Positions 7,349 through 8,861 of a stretch of DNA of 8,861 nucleotides are shown piece by piece (within the stretch, counting starts at the first letter, position 1; each line of letters starts with the position of its first letter). The stretch spans positions 1-8,861 of the forward strand of contig JAHAWW010000263.1 of NCBI GenBank assembly GCA_018383375.1, in the 5' to 3' direction. A program made the translations under genes and the position numbers. Source of the DNA: Prevotellamassilia sp. (GTDB lineage: Bacteria > Bacteroidota > Bacteroidia > Bacteroidales > Bacteroidaceae). The notes beneath the pieces are model-generated. The model made no database searches, was not told the origin of the DNA, and saw only the letters and a list, made by a program, of their open reading frames with translations.

Positions 7349-8727
7349 ATTTCGTAGCTGATTTCGTAGTCCCACAACTCCTTCTTCCAGAACGAGAACT
7401 TCTTGCTCCAGCTTCCGATGGTCCATTTCCAGATTTTGATTTTCGCGCCGATTTCGCCGCCGAGGTCAATCGAACCGTCGGTGGAGAGAGATAGCGTCGT
7501 TTTGTCGTCTTTGACGGTGGCCTCCGCCGTGACGTTGGCTTTGATATACGGACCCATGGAGAGTTCGGGGCCGGCGCAGCCGTAGAGCATCACGTTGGAG
7601 TAGAGGAAGATGCCCGACGTGAGTGTGCCCTTGAGGGCGGTCTCAATCTTGTCGAGGCCGGCCGAAGAGGTGACGCTCGAAGAGTTGATGGACGACCAGC
7701 CGCCGCTGTACCGCACGCCTTCCTTGTAGTCGGCACGCACAGAGGCTTTGGCCGAGATGGTGCCTTGGGCAGAGAATTCTGCCACGTTGGACCACTTGAT
7801 GCCTGAGTTCATACGCACAGCCACGGGAATGGGACCGGCCCAGAACACGGCCGTGTAGGAGGGGAATTTGGCTATCTCAATGTCTTTTTTGAGTTTATTC
7901 GAGCTCTTCACCTGCACACCGGCCGTCAGGCCCGTCTCTACGAAACCACTCACCGAACATTCAAAATTCTTCAGCTTGAACCATCTCACCTTGGCCGCAA
8001 TATTCAGGCTCGACTCTGCATTGAAGAAGAAGTTTTTGATGAAAAACTTGCTGTTGTCGCCTAAGGGAATGTTGACGTTGAAGTTGTTGAGATGGATGTT
8101 GAGGAACTTGAACGAGGCGTTGTCGGCCATGAGTTCTTCGGCCGTATACACCATATTCTGGCCGCTTGAGCGGCTTGTGGTGGTGTCTTCGACAATGATC
8201 ACTGCGGGGTGGAGCACACTGTCGGCATCCATATAGCGGTTGTAGTTCACGCCCTCCACGGCATTGGTCGCCCTGCTGCGTCGACGCGGCGCCTGGGCTG
8301 CGTTGTCCACGTAGAGTTCGGTGTCCATCTTGATGTCGAGGTTATTCCACATGTCGCCCATGTCGCCGGGCTCGGTGGTGAGTATGAGCTTCGAACCGTT
8401 GTCTGTCACGCCCGTGATGATACGGATGAAGGGCTCCGTGTCCATCGTGCGCCAGATGCAGACGGCCTTACCGGCCTCCACGGCAATCTCTTGGCTCTCG
8501 ACGAAGGCACGGCTCACAGAAATGACGGTGGTGTCGGCCGACATGATTTCCACGTCTTCGGGCGTGAGGAACTTGTCGTAGCTGAACACGATGCCGATGG
8601 TGTCTTCGCTGGCTGCGTCGGGCTCGCCGCCGCCGGGCAGGGCTTCGCCGTCGTCGCTACAAGCCGTGAATCCGAAACAGGCAACAATAAAAGCCATCGC
8701 CCACAAGAAAAAGTGTTTTCCTTTCAT
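7345..8727 (-). CDS. Beta-rich lipoprotein of unknown function, first gene of the lipoprotein run
   Basis: The ATG at 8727 gives a clean lipoprotein signal: MKGKHFFLW, a hydrophobic core and FTAC with lipidated Cys23, then SDDGE. The open frame extends 39 codons further, but those lack signal character. The mature protein has 437 residues. Residues 42-140 look like a small beta domain. About 143-200 is a polar linker containing RRRSR. Residues 205-450 are alternating beta strands with a GP-P-V element (FWAGPIPVAVRMNSGIKW, 295-312), VRYSGGW at 338-344 and MLYGCAGPELSMGPYI at 380-395. The C-terminus is strikingly rich in Trp and Lys (KIWKWTIGSWSKKFSFWKK, 431-449). The GPxPV / Y-GxaGP pattern recalls beta-sandwich secreted proteins seen in other phyla, but I cannot name a family. 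The leader is AT-rich without a Shine-Dalgarno sequence. The stop overlaps the next start as ATGA. Confidence 0.85.
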   Translation of the reverse strand: MKGKHFFLWAMAFIVACFGFTACSDDGEALPGGGEPDAASEDTIGIVFSYDKFLTPEDVEIMSADTTVISVSRAFVESQEIAVEAGKAVCIWRTMDTEPFIRIITGVTDNGSKLILTTEPGDMGDMWNNLDIKMDTELYVDNAAQAPRRRSRATNAVEGVNYNRYMDADSVLHPAVIIVEDTTTSRSSGQNMVYTAEELMADNASFKFLNIHLNNFNVNIPLGDNSKFFIKNFFFNAESSLNIAAKVRWFKLKNFECSVSGFVETGLTAGVQVKSSNKLKKDIEIAKFPSYTAVFWAGPIPVAVRMNSGIKWSNVAEFSAQGTISAKASVRADYKEGVRYSGGWSSINSSSVTSSAGLDKIETALKGTLTSGIFLYSNVMLYGCAGPELSMGPYIKANVTAEATVKDDKTTLSLSTDGSIDLGGEIGAKIKIWKWTIGSWSKKFSFWKKELWDYEISYEI

Positions 8728-8813
8728 GTTGGAATAGGGATTTGTAATAATCTGACACGCTCCCCGGCAGATTGGATAAGTAATGCAGATAAGGTATTTG
8801 ACTGATGATACAT

Positions 8814-8845
8814 AAAAAGCGTGGGATTGTGTCACTCGCCCCACG
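8814..8845 (-). terminator. Possible intrinsic terminator of an upstream off-window gene
   Basis: On the minus strand, CGTGGG (8845-8840) and CCCACG (8825-8820) can form a 6-bp GC-rich stem with a 14-nt loop, followed by C and five T. It lies about 87 nt upstream of the first lipoprotein start. It would separate the operon from a gene beyond the window edge, or act as a leader hairpin or attenuator if the operon's promoter lies further up. The stem is short, so this is tentative. Confidence 0.35.
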
Positions 8846-8861
8846 TTTGGCGGTCAAGTGC

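Noticed and set aside
7349..7426. Longer N-terminus for the BMP-like lipoprotein starting at 7426
   Set aside because: The extra 26 residues lie inside the preceding coding region and would bury the signal peptide. The ATG at 7348 gives both a lipoprotein signal and an ATGA overlap.
8209..8805. 198-codon plus-strand frame opposite the first lipoprotein gene
   Set aside because: The His/Val/Asp-rich shadow sequence runs through the lipoprotein signal peptide region. The minus strand has a convincing signal peptide and operon overlap.
8728..8844. Longer N-terminus for the first lipoprotein starting at 8844
   Set aside because: The added 39 residues precede a complete Lys-rich signal peptide and would cross the possible terminator hairpin at the window edge.

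Overview
The window reads as a chromosomal segment from a Bacteroidales bacterium, probably Prevotellaceae or a relative. The evidence is a fused RibBA of Bacteroidetes type, AT-rich leaders with almost no Shine-Dalgarno sequence, lipoprotein signals with acidic residues just after the lipidated Cys, and a long symmetrical A/T-flanked terminator. The genus cannot be fixed from this sequence. No tRNA, rRNA, CRISPR array, transposase or integrase was seen.

Left half, plus strand (1-3740): a small single-pass membrane protein of unknown role (1-402), bifunctional riboflavin enzyme RibBA (457-1671), a seven-helix Bax inhibitor-1/YccA-family membrane protein (1781-2491), and a class I aminotransferase of the aspartate aminotransferase group (2544-3740). 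These are ordinary housekeeping genes, and their catalytic residues look intact.

Centre (3741-3959): a convergent intergenic region. It holds a small hairpin directly abutting a perfect 23-bp inverted repeat with a 7-nt loop (3871-3923), which should terminate transcription from both sides.

Right half, minus strand (8727 down to 3960): a tight run of three lipoprotein genes. First comes a 460-residue beta-rich lipoprotein of unknown function. It overlaps (ATGA) a 344-residue lipoprotein resembling the BMP/PnrA substrate-binding family. That gene overlaps by 17 nt the start of a 719-residue lipoprotein joining a type I periplasmic-binding fold to a legumain-like (C13) cysteine peptidase domain with His, Cys and S1-pocket residues preserved. 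No ABC permease or ATPase gene is present. The operon therefore looks less like a transporter and more like an envelope, possibly cell-surface, ligand-binding and protease module. This is the part most likely to be new biology.

The annotated stop of the binding-protein/peptidase gene (4171) looks like a +1 frameshift in an A-run. A further 71 protein-like codons follow in the shifted frame, ending at 3960, only 36 nt before the terminator hairpin. The gene may be truncated by mutation, phase-variable, recoded, or affected by a sequencing error.
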